DNA of 64,000 nucleotides from Reyranella sp. (GCF_017305915.1 NZ_JAFKJN010000005.1:328203-392202), one strand, 5' to 3'; shown: positions 1 through 9,516, counted from the stretch's first letter. The notes: a model not told the origin generated them from the sequence alone. Numbers and translations are program-made.

Positions 1-2
1 CC

Positions 3-92
3 ACCGCCGGCACGTTCCGCCGGCCGGGGCCGAAGGATTCCAAGGGGCTGGCGGAGGCGCTGGCCGACGTGATCGGGCACAAGGATGCGTGA
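3..92 (+). CDS. C-terminal end of an unidentified protein (partial)
   Basis: An open frame enters from the left edge and stops at TGA 90-92. Its 29 visible codons have G or C at nearly every third position, as in the real genes of this window. The tail reads ...GLAEALADVIGHKDA. The next gene's ATG lies inside the last codons (8-nt overlap), so the two are probably co-transcribed and translationally coupled. Too little is visible to name the family. A purine or allantoin gene would fit the next gene, but that is a guess. Confidence 0.6.
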   Translation, partial: TAGTFRRPGPKDSKGLAEALADVIGHKDA

Positions 93-984
93 CCGAGTCG
101 TGCGGGACATGAGGGGCTACGGCCGCACGCCGCCCGATCCGAAATGGCCCGGCGGCGCGCGGGTCGCCGTCTCGTTCGTGATCAACTTCGAGGAAGGCGC
201 CGAGATGTCGCTCGGCGCCGGCGACGCCTTCAACGAGAAGGTCTACGAGGTCAGCGACGAGGTCGCAGGCGTGCCCGACCGCTGCATGGAGTCCCATTTC
301 GAGTACGGCACCAAGGTCGCGTGGTGGCGCATCGCCGACGCGTTGGCGCGGCTGGGCGTGCCGGCGACCGTCAGCACCTGCGGCCGCGCCGCCGAGCTGT
401 CGCCGTGGCTGATCCTGGACGCGGTGAAGCGCGGCCACGAGATCTCCTGCCATGGCTGGCGCTGGGAGAAGCACGCGCACATGACGGAGGACGAGGAGCG
501 CGAGGCGATCGCCAGGACGGTGCGCGTGCTGACCGAGATCGCGGGCCATCGGCCGGTCGGCTGGCACACCCGCTCGACGCCCTCGCCCAACACGCGGCGG
601 CTACTCGTGGAGGAAGGCGGCTTCCTCTACGACAGCGACGACTATTCCGACGAGCTGCCGTTCCAGGTCGAGGTGTCGGGCAAGAGGCATCTGGTGATCC
701 CCTACAGCTTCGACACCAACGACATGCACTATCACCAGGGCTTCCACCGCTTCGTCACTGCGCGCGATTTCGCCGAATACACCACCGACGCCTTCGACAC
801 GCTGTGGGCCGAGGGCGGACGGATGATGTCGATCGGCCTGCACCTGCGCATGATCGGCCGCCCGGGCCGCATCGCTGCAATCGACCGCATCGTCGGTCAC
901 CTGAAAGCGAAGGGCGGCGCCTGGTTCGCGACGCGCCGGCAAATCGCCGAGCACTGGACAGCCCAGATGTCATCCCGAGCGTAA
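85..984 (+). CDS. puuE: PuuE-type polysaccharide deacetylase-fold allantoinase
   Basis: 299 residues, the usual length for the PuuE family, a polysaccharide-deacetylase-fold group that includes cofactor-independent allantoinases opening allantoin to allantoate. The N-terminus GYGRTPPDPKWPGGARVAV and the motifs NFEEG (34-38), HGWRW (123-127), SPNTRRL (167-173), YDSDDY (182-187) and SIGLH (249-253) follow the PuuE pattern. There is no signal peptide, which favours a cytoplasmic purine-degradation enzyme over a peptidoglycan or chitin deacetylase. It overlaps the upstream gene by 8 nt. Its TAA lies inside an extragenic palindrome. No other ureide gene is seen here, so the substrate is inferred from family only. 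Confidence 0.8.
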   Translation: MRDRVVRDMRGYGRTPPDPKWPGGARVAVSFVINFEEGAEMSLGAGDAFNEKVYEVSDEVAGVPDRCMESHFEYGTKVAWWRIADALARLGVPATVSTCGRAAELSPWLILDAVKRGHEISCHGWRWEKHAHMTEDEEREAIARTVRVLTEIAGHRPVGWHTRSTPSPNTRRLLVEEGGFLYDSDDYSDELPFQVEVSGKRHLVIPYSFDTNDMHYHQGFHRFVTARDFAEYTTDAFDTLWAEGGRMMSIGLHLRMIGRPGRIAAIDRIVGHLKAKGGAWFATRRQIAEHWTAQMSSRA

Positions 985-1037
985 GCGAGGGATCCTTCCT
1001 GCGATCTCAAAGATCCCTCGCTACGCTCGGGATGACA
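968..1037. repeat. Extragenic palindrome, family A copy 1
   Basis: Left arm about 968-994 and right arm 1012-1037 are inverted copies of a GTCATCCCGAGCGTAGCGAGGGATC-type unit; the left arm has one extra A. It lies between two convergent genes and supplies the stop codons of both: TAA at 982-984 for the deacetylase and the stop at 1007-1009 for the thioesterase. Related copies are at 4779-4850 and, more diverged, at 46517-46606 and 47866-47950. A role as bidirectional terminator or mRNA 3' stabiliser is inference. Confidence 0.85.
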
Positions 1038-1504
1038 GGTTCTTTCGGCCGCACGATCTTCACCGTGCAGGTGGCGTGGACGATCAGCTTGCCGTCGGCG
1101 TCGCGCAGGTCGCCGTCGAGGAAGCCGACCGAGCCGCCCCAGCGCAGCACGCGGCCCTCGGCGAATACCGTGCCCGGGCCGACCGCTTCCATGAAGCTGA
1201 TCTTGAGCTCCAGCGTCGGCACGGCGCAGGCGAAGCGGCCTTTGGCGATCGCGGCGTGGGCCATGGCGATGTCGACCATGCCGGTCAGGAAGCCGCCCTG
1301 GGCGATGCGGCCCTGCGAATGGCAGAAGGCGGGCACGATCTCGAAGCTGCAGCGGCAGGTGCCGCGCCCGGAATCGACGGCGAGGAAGGCGCCGTTGAGC
1401 AGCCGCGTCGGCTCGACCCGGTTGTCGTTGAAGTGCCGCAGCATGCCGGCGTCGGTCATCGCCGCGGCATCGACGCCGGCGAAATCGGGATGGGTCGAGG
1501 ACAT
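1007..1504 (-). CDS. PaaI-like hotdog-fold thioesterase
   Basis: 165 residues. The central segment GRIAQGGFLTGMVD (65-78), followed by an Ala-rich helix, is the hotdog-fold thioesterase signature in which a conserved Gly/Gln loop begins the long central helix. Such proteins hydrolyse acyl-CoA thioesters in the cytoplasm, often of aromatic acids. The last ten residues (VIPSVARDL) are encoded by the extragenic palindrome, so the native C-terminus was probably extended by repeat insertion. Its start lies 11 nt from the end of the MarR gene on the same strand, so the two could form one unit. The true substrate is unknown. Confidence 0.8.
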   Translation of the reverse strand: MSSTHPDFAGVDAAAMTDAGMLRHFNDNRVEPTRLLNGAFLAVDSGRGTCRCSFEIVPAFCHSQGRIAQGGFLTGMVDIAMAHAAIAKGRFACAVPTLELKISFMEAVGPGTVFAEGRVLRWGGSVGFLDGDLRDADGKLIVHATCTVKIVRPKEPVIPSVARDL

Positions 1505-1514
1505 CGGGCGCGGA

Positions 1515-1991
1515 CTATAACGAACGTGCCGACGCCCGCACCTTCTCCAGCAATCCGATGAGGGTGCGCGTTTCGGCCGCCGAAAGGCCCGAGGCGATGC
1601 GCTTCTCGTGCGCCTTCACCAGCCGCGCGAAGCGGGTCAGCGCCTTCTCGCCGGCCGGCGTCAGGCCGAGCGCATGGGTGCGCCCGTCGGTCGGTGAATC
1701 GCGGCGCACCAGGAGGCCACGCGCCTGCAGCCGGTTCAGGATCGGCACCAGGGTCGAGCGGTCGATGCCGAGCGCCCGCGCCAGCGCCATCTGGCTGAGC
1801 CCCGCATTGCGCTCGACCAGCACCAGCAGGCCGAACTCGCCCGGCGTCAGCGCCTCGCCGGCCTGGGCGAAGGTTGCGGCGAAATCGGCGAAAACCGCCG
1901 ACTGGGTGCGCCGCAGCACGTAGCCCAGCAGCGACGGCAGCACGCCGCGATCGAGGCTGAGTGTGGGGTTTTTGGCCGATGGACGAGCCAT
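1515..1991 (-). CDS. MarR-family transcriptional regulator
   Basis: 158 residues from ATG 1989-1991. The winged helix-turn-helix is clear: recognition region about 64-90 (LSQMALARALGIDRSTLVP) and a wing with DSPTDGRTHALGLT (98-111), matching the MarR D-x-R-D/G-x-R consensus. MarR proteins usually repress a divergent operon and release DNA on binding an aromatic or acyl-CoA ligand. It is divergent from the ferredoxin-reductase operon, and a 19-bp palindrome lies between them at 2013-2031, the expected arrangement for autoregulation and control of that operon. A longer frame extends upstream but runs across the operator and the reductase gene, so it is not used. Confidence 0.88.
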   Translation of the reverse strand: MARPSAKNPTLSLDRGVLPSLLGYVLRRTQSAVFADFAATFAQAGEALTPGEFGLLVLVERNAGLSQMALARALGIDRSTLVPILNRLQARGLLVRRDSPTDGRTHALGLTPAGEKALTRFARLVKAHEKRIASGLSAAETRTLIGLLEKVRASARSL

Positions 1992-2012
1992 GGTCCGAGT
2001 GGTAAACGGAGA

Positions 2013-2031
2013 TTGTTTGGGGAGCAAACAA
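2013..2031. promoter_or_regulatory. MarR-type operator palindrome (site 1)
   Basis: TTGTTTG-GGGAG-CAAACAA: perfect 7-bp arms around a 5-nt spacer, 22 bp upstream of the marR ATG and 24 bp before the reductase ATG. The same arms with the same spacing occur at 13429-13447. Position and symmetry suit a dimeric winged-HTH repressor. Assignment to the adjacent MarR protein is inference. Confidence 0.7.
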
Positions 2032-2054
2032 ATTCGGATGGGCGTTATCTCTCC

Positions 2055-3103
2055 ATGAGCTTCAAGGTCCGCATCGCCAAAGCCAACCGCACGATCGAGG
2101 TCGAGACCGGCGCCACCATCCTGTGGTCGGCGCTCGACCAGGGCGTCGACTATCCGTTCGGCTGCCAGTCGGGCAACTGCGGCGCCTGCAAGTCCCACCT
2201 CGTGAGCGGCGAGGTGACGATGGAGGGCTATTCGGAATTCGCCCTCTCGGACGAGGAGAAGGCGCGCGGCCTGATCCTCGCCTGTCGCGCCGTGCCGTGG
2301 GAGGACTGCGAGGTCGCCTGGCTGGAGGAGGACGACCTGATCGTCCATCCGCGTCGCATCCTTGCCTGCAGGGTGGTCGGCCTCGACGACGCCACGCACG
2401 ACATCAAGCGGGTGCGGCTGGCGATCGACTCGGGCGGGCCGTTCGATTTCTCGGCCGGCCAGTTCGCCTCGGTGACCTTCGCGGGCTGCGTGCCGCGCGA
2501 TTATTCGATGGCCAACGTGCCGGGCGATCCCATCCTCGAATTCCATGTCAGGCGTTCGGTCGGTGGTACGGTCAGCGCCTATGTCGCGGAGACCCTCAAG
2601 CTTGGCGACAGCGTGCGGGTCGAAGGCCCGTTCGGCCCCTCCTACCTGCGCGAGAGCCATCGCGGGCCGATCATCGCCGTCGCCGGCGGCTCGGGCCTGG
2701 CCCCGATCAAGTCGATCGTCGAGCGCGCGCTGGCGCAGAAGCTGCCGCAGCACATCCACCTTTATTTCGGCGTCCGCACCGAGCGCGACCTCTATCTGCA
2801 CGACCATTTCGCGGCGCTGGCGGCAAAGCACGGCACCCTGCACTTCACGCCGGTGCTGAGTGAGGCGAGCAACGGCTCCCATCGCAGCGGCCCCTATCGG
2901 ACTGGCCTGGTGCACGAGGCGGTCGCGAAGGACTTCGACGAGCTCGACGGCTGCAAGGCCTACCTCGCCGGCCCGCCGGTGATGGTCGAGGCGGCCACGA
3001 AATTGTTCGAGCAGCGCGGCATGCGCCGGATCGACATCCATGCCGATGCCTTCTACACGGCAGCCGAGATGGCCCAGGCGGGCAAGAAAACGGGAGCGGA
3101 ACT

Positions 3104-3107
<4 letters not shown>
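2055..3107 (+). CDS. Ferredoxin-FAD/NAD oxygenase reductase component
   Basis: 350 residues from ATG 2055; a longer frame would start inside the operator. Residues 1-90 are a plant-type [2Fe-2S] ferredoxin with Cys37, Cys42, Cys45 and Cys77. Then come an FAD domain (RDYS 148-151, GPFGPSYL 191-198) and an NAD(P) domain (AVAGGSGLAPI 208-218). This is the domain order of BenC, MmoC and DmpP-type reductases, which pass NAD(P)H electrons through FAD and Fe-S to an oxygenase; PaaE has the ferredoxin domain at the other end. It overlaps the next gene by 4 nt (ATGA). With the downstream diiron protein it probably forms an electron-transfer pair. Confidence 0.88.
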
Positions 3108-4033
<926 letters not shown>

Positions 4034-4044
4034 TGGAGCCCGTG

Positions 4045-4749
4045 ATGACCGACCTCGTCGTCAAGACCGTCGAAGAGCTGAAGAACGCGCCCGCGGAATA
4101 TCGCGAGGCCGTTGGCAAGCTGGTGATCAGCCACGCCATCAACGAACTCTACGGCGCGCAGGTATTCGACGAGCCGGCCATCGCCTACGCCCCGACGCCC
4201 TACGCCAAGTGGCTGACCTGCCGCGTGGCGATGGAGGAGTACGGCCATCACGTGCGCTTCCGGCAGCTCGGCACCCAGATGGGCATCCCCGAGGAGCGCA
4301 TGGTCCCCGGCACCGGCAAGAAGCCGCTGTCGATCTTCGAGTTCCCGCTCAAGACCTGGGAGGAATTCGTCGCCATCAAGCTGCTGGCCGACCTCGCCGA
4401 GATCCTGCAGGTCGAGGATCTCCTGCACTGCACCTTCCATCCGCTGCGCAACCTCGCGCGCGCGACCATGCCGGAGGAGCGCTTCCATGCGCAGTTCGGC
4501 GAGGACTTCTCGGCCGAGCTGATCAAGACGCCCGAGGGCAGGGCGCGCCTGCAGGCGGCGGTGAACGGGTACTGGCCGTACCTGCCGAAGTTCTTCGGCA
4601 GCTCGAAGTCGAAGAACAACGAGATCTTCCGCAAGTGGAAGATCAAGCAGCGCACCAACGACGAGATGCGCGAGGACTTCGTCCAGCGCGCCACCGAGGT
4701 CGCCGCCAAGTACGGCCTCACCCTGCCCGAGGTCCGGCAGGCGGCGTGA
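4045..4749 (+). CDS. PaaA/PaaC-like ferritin-fold diiron protein
   Basis: 234 residues. By overall sequence it resembles the phenylacetate catabolic protein family (PaaA/PaaC, benzoyl/phenylacetyl-CoA epoxidase subunits). Probable iron ligands form the usual four-helix pattern: Glu34, ExxH at Glu65-His68, Glu124, and ExxH at Glu145-His148. Both ExxH motifs are intact, which argues for a catalytic PaaA-like subunit, not the PaaC scaffold. It is shorter than PaaA (about 310 residues), and no PaaB, PaaC or PaaD gene is adjacent. Electrons would come from the reductase two genes upstream. The family is fairly certain; substrate and reaction are not. Confidence 0.75.
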   Translation: MTDLVVKTVEELKNAPAEYREAVGKLVISHAINELYGAQVFDEPAIAYAPTPYAKWLTCRVAMEEYGHHVRFRQLGTQMGIPEERMVPGTGKKPLSIFEFPLKTWEEFVAIKLLADLAEILQVEDLLHCTFHPLRNLARATMPEERFHAQFGEDFSAELIKTPEGRARLQAAVNGYWPYLPKFFGSSKSKNNEIFRKWKIKQRTNDEMREDFVQRATEVAAKYGLTLPEVRQAA

Positions 4750-4778
4750 TCCGCGCAGCAAGCGCCTGATCCCATCCG

Positions 4779-4850
4779 GTGTCATCCCGAGCACAGCGAG
4801 GGATCTAGAAGGCCATGAGCATAGATCCCTCGCTGTGCTCGGGATGACAC
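4779..4850. repeat. Extragenic palindrome, family A copy 2
   Basis: Perfect 27-bp inverted repeat: left arm 4779-4805, loop 18 nt, right arm 4824-4850. Core TCATCCCGAGC...AGCGAGGGATC is shared with the copy at 968-1037. Here it lies after the diiron-protein gene and overlaps the annotated start of the next gene, so it may terminate the oxygenase operon. No U-run follows. Confidence 0.88.
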
Positions 4851-5383
4851 CGAGTTTGGGTGATATTGGTTCTTCGACCCGCGCGCTGCGCGCCGAAATC
4901 AGCGCGGCTTCGTGGTTCGCCGCGCTGGGCGAGCCGCTGACTGACGGCGATCGCACCGATGCCCTCGCCTATGCCAACGTTGATGACGTCACGCTCGTGA
5001 CGTCGTGGCCCGAGGCCGAGGCGTTCCTGAAGGCGCCGGCCTCGCTCGCGTGGTGGGATCGCGAGGAAGCGCTGCGCAAGGCGCTGCTGGCGCGCGCCGA
5101 GGCAAAGGTTCCGGAGCGCGCGCTGTGGACGGCGCTCACCGAGCTCACGACCGAAGCCGGCGACCTCGTGCACGGCAGGGCCGCGACCGCCGCGGCGCGC
5201 ATGGGCGGCGCGGCCCCGGCCTCGATCCATGTCGCAGCGGGCGCGGCGGCGCAGGCGGTGTACCAGCTCGCGGTAGCGCGCATCGCCGGCGAGACGGCGT
5301 CGCTGTTCGAAAGCAAGTTCAGATTGTTCGCGGCCGGACGCTGGCCGCTCGGCGTCGCGGGCTCTAGGCTGGTCCTCTTCTAG
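4844..5383 (+). CDS. Ala-rich protein of unknown function
   Basis: 179 residues from ATG 4844, which still lies in the right arm of the palindrome; a GTG at 4835 and a TTG at 4856 are alternatives, so the start is uncertain. The protein is soluble, Ala-rich and probably helical (for example residues near RKALLARAEAKVPERALWTAL), with no membrane segment or signal peptide that I can see. Codon use is like the neighbours. It ends 11 nt before the alpha/beta hydrolase start, so the two are probably co-transcribed. I do not recognise the family. Confidence 0.6.
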   Translation: MTPSLGDIGSSTRALRAEISAASWFAALGEPLTDGDRTDALAYANVDDVTLVTSWPEAEAFLKAPASLAWWDREEALRKALLARAEAKVPERALWTALTELTTEAGDLVHGRAATAAARMGGAAPASIHVAAGAAAQAVYQLAVARIAGETASLFESKFRLFAAGRWPLGVAGSRLVLF

Positions 5384-5394
5384 AAGGGGACTCG

Positions 5395-6213
5395 ATGAAG
5401 CGCAGCGCCGGCAAGCTCGAACGGCCGTTCGGCAAGCTCCACTACGAAGTGACGGGCAGCGGGCCGGCGCTGCTGTTCGCCCACGGGCTGGGCGGCAACC
5501 AGATGAGCTGGTGGCAGCAGGTCGCGCACTTCGCACCGCACTACACCTGCGTCGCCTTCGCCCATCGCGGCTTCGCGCCGTCGGATCGGATCGCCGAAGG
5601 GCCCGATCCCGCCGACTATGCCGGCGACCTCGCCGCGCTGGTCGATCATCTCGGCTTCGCCGACGTGGCGCTCGTCGGCCAGTCGATGGGCGGCTGGACG
5701 GTGCTCGAATACGCGATCGCGAATCCGGGCAAGGTGACGGCGCTGGTGCTGAGCTCGACCTCCGGCACCATCGACCGCCGCGGCGCCGATCCGTCGGGCG
5801 GCGCGACGTACGACGCCTGGCTCGAGGATGCTGAGGCGAAGGTCGCCGCGGGCCTCGCCCAGGGCGTCCATCCCGCCGTCGGCCTCGCCGCGGCGGCGCG
5901 AACGCCCGCGTTGCATCTTCTTTACAAGAGCGTCGACGAGATGGCGGGCGCGCTCGACAAGGAGAAAGTGCGCACAGGCTTGCGTCGCACAGCGGTCCGC
6001 ACCCTCGACGGGCTGAAGGATTTCCGCGTGCCGACGCTGCTGATTGCGGGCGGCCAAGACGTTGTTTTTCCTGCGTTCCTCGCCGAGGCCATCGCCGCAA
6101 AGCTGCCCTGCGCCGACGCACGAGTGATCGCCGACAGTGGACACTCGCCATACTTCGAGCAGGCCGCTACGTTCAATCGCTTGGTGGAGACCTTCCTCTC
6201 GCTCCACCGCTAA
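5395..6213 (+). CDS. Alpha/beta-hydrolase
   Basis: 272 residues. Catalytic triad: Ser97 in GQSMGG (95-100), Asp222 in AGGQD, His250 in SGHS. The oxyanion loop HGLGG lies at 30-34. There is no signal peptide, so it acts in the cytoplasm. Length and layout fit the broad 3-oxoadipate enol-lactonase/haloalkane-type hydrolases, but nothing identifies the ester or lactone substrate. The TAA is immediately followed by the Shine-Dalgarno of the M81 gene (AAGGAGGAG), implying a shared transcript. Confidence 0.85.
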   Translation: MKRSAGKLERPFGKLHYEVTGSGPALLFAHGLGGNQMSWWQQVAHFAPHYTCVAFAHRGFAPSDRIAEGPDPADYAGDLAALVDHLGFADVALVGQSMGGWTVLEYAIANPGKVTALVLSSTSGTIDRRGADPSGGATYDAWLEDAEAKVAAGLAQGVHPAVGLAAAARTPALHLLYKSVDEMAGALDKEKVRTGLRRTAVRTLDGLKDFRVPTLLIAGGQDVVFPAFLAEAIAAKLPCADARVIADSGHSPYFEQAATFNRLVETFLSLHR

Positions 6214-6220
6214 GGAGGAG
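6212..6220 (+). promoter_or_regulatory. Ribosome binding site deciding a TTG start
   Basis: AAGGAGGAG overlaps the hydrolase stop codon and lies 3 nt before TTG 6224. The strength of this site and the match of the protein N-terminus to the MlrC family decide the TTG start over an in-frame ATG inside the hydrolase gene. Confidence 0.75.
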
Positions 6221-6223
6221 ACG

Positions 6224-7762
6224 TTGTCCAAGGACAACCCGCGAATCGCCGTGCTGGGATTCGCCATCGAGTGCAATCGCTTTTCGCCGGTCAGCACCAA
6301 GGAAGATTTCGAGACCGACGTCGACATCCGCGGCAACCGCATCGTCACCGAAGGCCGCGCCGAGGCCTCTATCACCCTGCCCGACCTGCCGGGCTTCTTC
6401 GCCGAGATGGACAAGGGCGGTCCGTGGACGCCGGTGCCGCTGCGCGTCTCGCAGGCCCAGCCCGGCGGCCCGGTCGAGGAGACTTTCTTCAAGGAGTTCC
6501 TCGCCGAGATCGAGGCCGGGCTCAGGTCCGTGCTGCCGGTCGACGGCGTGTTCGTCTCCTGCCACGGCGCGGCGCTCGCCGAGGGCACCGACGATCCCGA
6601 CGGCGACCTGCTGGAGATGGTCCGCAAGGTCGTCGGCCCCGACGTGCCGGTGGTCGCCGTGTTCGACCTGCACGCCAACGTCTCGCGGCGCATGACCGAC
6701 ACTCTCTCGGTGTTCGTCGGCTACCTCGAGAACCCCCACAACGACATCTACGAGCGCGGCGTCGAGGCCGCCAAGCACCTACGCGAGTGCCTGGCCGGCA
6801 CCGAGACCGCCGTCACCATGGTCAAGGTGCCGATCGTCTCGCCGCCGATCGCGCTGCTGACCGCGCGCGGCCCCTATGCCGACCTGATCAAGTACGGCCA
6901 GACCAGGGTCGGCGGCGACATCATGAACGTCTCGGTGATGGCGGGCTTCGCCTACGCCGATTCGCCCAAGAACGGCCTCGCCGCCGTGGTCACCGCGCGC
7001 AACGGCAAGCGCGAGGCGGCAGCGGCGCTGTCGCTTGAGCTGGCGAAGCGCGCCTGGGGCATGAAGGAACGCTTCAAGCGCGGCATGATGGCGATGTCCG
7101 ACGCCGTGCAGCTCGCCGCCTCGGTCGGGCGCGACCGCCGCCGCAAGCCGATCATCGTGGCCGACGTCGCCGACAATCCCGGCGGCGGGGCGCGCGGCAA
7201 CACCACCTACCTGCTGCGTGCGCTGAAGAGCGCCAGCGCCAAGGGCGTGATCTTCGGCGTGTTCAACGACGCCGCCCTCGCCGCCCAGGCGCACGCGCTG
7301 GGCGAAGGTGCGATCTTCACCGCCTCGTTCAACACAAAGGAGACGCACGAGTTCTCCCTGCCCTTCGATTGCGAGAACGCCAAGGTCGTGAAGCTCACCG
7401 ACGGCAAGTTCGTCGGCCGCCGCGGCGTGCTGCGCAACGTCGCCGCCGACATGGGGCCGTCGGCGGTGCTCGACCTCGATGGCATCCAGATCGTGGTGAT
7501 CACCCACCGCTGCCAGTGCATGGACCCGCGCCAGTTCGAGAGCTTCGGCCTCGACATCGCCCAGGCGCGGGTCGTGGTGGTGAAAAGCCGCGGCCATTTC
7601 CGCGGCGGCTTCGACGAGTTCTTCAAGCCCGACCAGATCTACGAGGTCGACTGCCCCGGCCTGACCTCGCCGGTGCTGGCCAACTTCACCTGGACCAAGC
7701 TGCCGCGCCCGGTCTACCCGCTCGACGAGGAGACCGCCTGGACGCCGCCCGAGCGCGTTTGA
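6224..7762 (+). CDS. M81-family (MlrC-like) metallopeptidase
   Basis: 512 residues from a TTG start, close to the roughly 500 of the family. MlrC (microcystinase C) is a zinc protein that cleaves linearised microcystin and, in most genomes, unknown small peptides. Visible family blocks are the N-terminal FAIECNRFSP, SCHGA with DPDGDLL in the first domain, FDLHANVS, and in the second domain ADVADNPGGGARGN and the late VVVVKSRGHFRGGF. No secretion signal, so cytoplasmic. A peptide-type binding protein gene follows after a palindrome, consistent with peptide uptake and degradation. The natural substrate cannot be read from sequence. Confidence 0.85.
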   Translation: MSKDNPRIAVLGFAIECNRFSPVSTKEDFETDVDIRGNRIVTEGRAEASITLPDLPGFFAEMDKGGPWTPVPLRVSQAQPGGPVEETFFKEFLAEIEAGLRSVLPVDGVFVSCHGAALAEGTDDPDGDLLEMVRKVVGPDVPVVAVFDLHANVSRRMTDTLSVFVGYLENPHNDIYERGVEAAKHLRECLAGTETAVTMVKVPIVSPPIALLTARGPYADLIKYGQTRVGGDIMNVSVMAGFAYADSPKNGLAAVVTARNGKREAAAALSLELAKRAWGMKERFKRGMMAMSDAVQLAASVGRDRRRKPIIVADVADNPGGGARGNTTYLLRALKSASAKGVIFGVFNDAALAAQAHALGEGAIFTASFNTKETHEFSLPFDCENAKVVKLTDGKFVGRRGVLRNVAADMGPSAVLDLDGIQIVVITHRCQCMDPRQFESFGLDIAQARVVVVKSRGHFRGGFDEFFKPDQIYEVDCPGLTSPVLANFTWTKLPRPVYPLDEETAWTPPERV

Positions 7763-7776
7763 GTCAAGGGTCTTCC

Positions 7777-7835
7777 GGACCGCGGACCTCCCGGTCCGCA
7801 TCAGATTCATGAGCGGGCCTGGAGGCCGGCGGTCC
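7777..7835. repeat. Extragenic palindrome, family B copy 1
   Basis: Left arm 7777-7799 and right arm 7813-7835, each 23 bp, are inverted with a few mismatches; consensus GGACCGCGG(A/G)CCTCCAGG. A closer-paired copy lies at 21682-21739 and a degenerate one at 54873-54924. It lies between the M81 gene and the binding-protein gene. Confidence 0.8.
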
Positions 7836-7908
7836 GCATGAGAGCTTGACCGGCCGGCGCTCACGCCCTTCACTTGCAGTAACGATGAATCGGTGAGGGA
7901 GTCCGTCC

Positions 7909-9471
7909 ATGCTGCGCCGTCTGCTGCTTGCCTTTTGCGTTTCGATGCTGGCGGGGTCCGCGCTGGCGCAGCCCAAGACGCTCAGGGTCGTGATGCACTC
8001 GGATCTCAAGATCCTCGATCCGATCTGGACCACCGCCTACATCGTGCGCAACCACGGCTACCTGATCTACGACACGCTGTTCGCGCTGGACGCCAAGCTC
8101 GAGCCGCAGCCGCAGATGGTCGAGAGCTGGACGGTGAGCGACAACAAGCTCACCTGGACCTTCAAGCTGCGCGACGGCCTGAAATGGACCGACGGCACGC
8201 CGGCCACGTCAGCCGACGTCCTCCCCTCGATCAAGCGCTTCACCGACAAGGACGTGCAGGGCGGCCTGCTCGCCAAGGTGACGAAGGAGATGAAGGCGGT
8301 CGACGACAAGACCTTCCAGATCGTGCTCAGCGAGCCGTTCGGCCTGGTGCTGAAGACGCTCGCCAAGTCGGCCTCGGTGCCGCTGTTCGTCATGCCTAAG
8401 CGGGTCGCCGAGACGCCGATCAGCCAGCAGATTTCCGACACCACCGGCTCGGGTCCGTTCATCTTCAAGAAGGACGAATGGAAACCCGGCGAGAAGGTCG
8501 TCTATGTCCGCAATCCCGACTACGTGCCCCGCAAGGAGCCGCCGTCGAGCCTGGCCGGCGGCAAGGTCGCCAAGCTCGACCGCGTCGAATGGATCTCGAT
8601 CCCCGACGGCCAGACCGCGATCAACGCGCTGCTGTCGGGCGAGGTCGATATGATCGAGACGCCGGCGCACGACCTGCTGCCGGTGCTGGAGAAGGACAAG
8701 AACGTCGTGATCCAGGTGCCCGATCACCTCGGCAGCACCTATGTCCTGCGCTTCAACTGGAAGCAGCCGCCGTTCGACAACCTCAAGGTCCGCCGCGCCG
8801 CCGAATATGCGCTGAACCAGCCCGACTTCCTCAAGGCCAATATCGGCGATCCGCGCTACTTCAAGGAATGCCGCGCGATGTTCGGCTGCGGCGCGACGTT
8901 CGAGACGGCCGCCGGCGCCGAGGGCCTCCTGCAATCGAACTTCGAGGTATCGAGGAAGCTCCTCGCCGAGGCGGGCTACGACGGCAAGCCGATCGTCGTG
9001 CTGCAGACCACCGACATCAACACGCACGTCAATCTCGCGCCGGTCGCCAAGAGCCTGCTCGAGAAAGGCGGCTTCAAGGTCGACGTGCAGTCGATGGACT
9101 GGCAGACCCAGGTCTCGCGCCGCGCCAAGAAGGACCCGGTCAACAAGGGCGGCTGGAACATCTCGATGACCGCGGCGGCGACCGTCCTGCTCTCCGACCC
9201 GATCGTCAACCACTACACCGAGGCGACCGGCGACCGCGCCCAGTTCGGCTGGCCGCTCGACGAGGAGATCGAGAAGCTGCGCATGGCGTTCGCCAAAGAG
9301 AACGATCCCAAGAAGCAGTTCGCGCTCGCCGAGCAGGTCCAGAAGCGCGTGCTCGACCTCGGCATCACGGTGCCGCTCGGCCAGTTCGTCCAGCCGACGG
9401 CGCGGCGCACCAACATCGTCGGCAACGTCGCCTCGCCGGTCACGGTGTTCTGGAACATCGAGAAGAAGTAG
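7909..9471 (+). CDS. Peptide/nickel-type ABC substrate-binding protein (family 5)
   Basis: 520 residues with a signal peptide MLRRLLLAFCVSMLAGSALA, cleaved before QPKTL, so it is periplasmic. The body follows the SBP family 5 (DppA/OppA-like) pattern: KILDPIWTT near the mature N-terminus, WTFKLRDGLKWTDGTPATSADV, and a C-terminal lobe with VNKGGWNI. These proteins feed oligopeptides or similar solutes to an ABC permease. No permease or ATPase genes are adjacent; the TRAP genes downstream are a different transporter class. It may serve a permease elsewhere or be co-expressed with the M81 protein. Confidence 0.85.
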   Translation: MLRRLLLAFCVSMLAGSALAQPKTLRVVMHSDLKILDPIWTTAYIVRNHGYLIYDTLFALDAKLEPQPQMVESWTVSDNKLTWTFKLRDGLKWTDGTPATSADVLPSIKRFTDKDVQGGLLAKVTKEMKAVDDKTFQIVLSEPFGLVLKTLAKSASVPLFVMPKRVAETPISQQISDTTGSGPFIFKKDEWKPGEKVVYVRNPDYVPRKEPPSSLAGGKVAKLDRVEWISIPDGQTAINALLSGEVDMIETPAHDLLPVLEKDKNVVIQVPDHLGSTYVLRFNWKQPPFDNLKVRRAAEYALNQPDFLKANIGDPRYFKECRAMFGCGATFETAAGAEGLLQSNFEVSRKLLAEAGYDGKPIVVLQTTDINTHVNLAPVAKSLLEKGGFKVDVQSMDWQTQVSRRAKKDPVNKGGWNISMTAAATVLLSDPIVNHYTEATGDRAQFGWPLDEEIEKLRMAFAKENDPKKQFALAEQVQKRVLDLGITVPLGQFVQPTARRTNIVGNVASPVTVFWNIEKK

Positions 9472-9516
9472 CCGCCGGGCACGACCGGCATCGCAGATCA
9501 TATGAAGCCGAAAAGG

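Noticed and set aside
1515..3041. 508-codon minus-strand open frame across the reductase gene
   Set aside because: Only its last 158 codons encode the MarR protein; the rest is a high-G+C shadow antisense to the reductase and would read through the operator.
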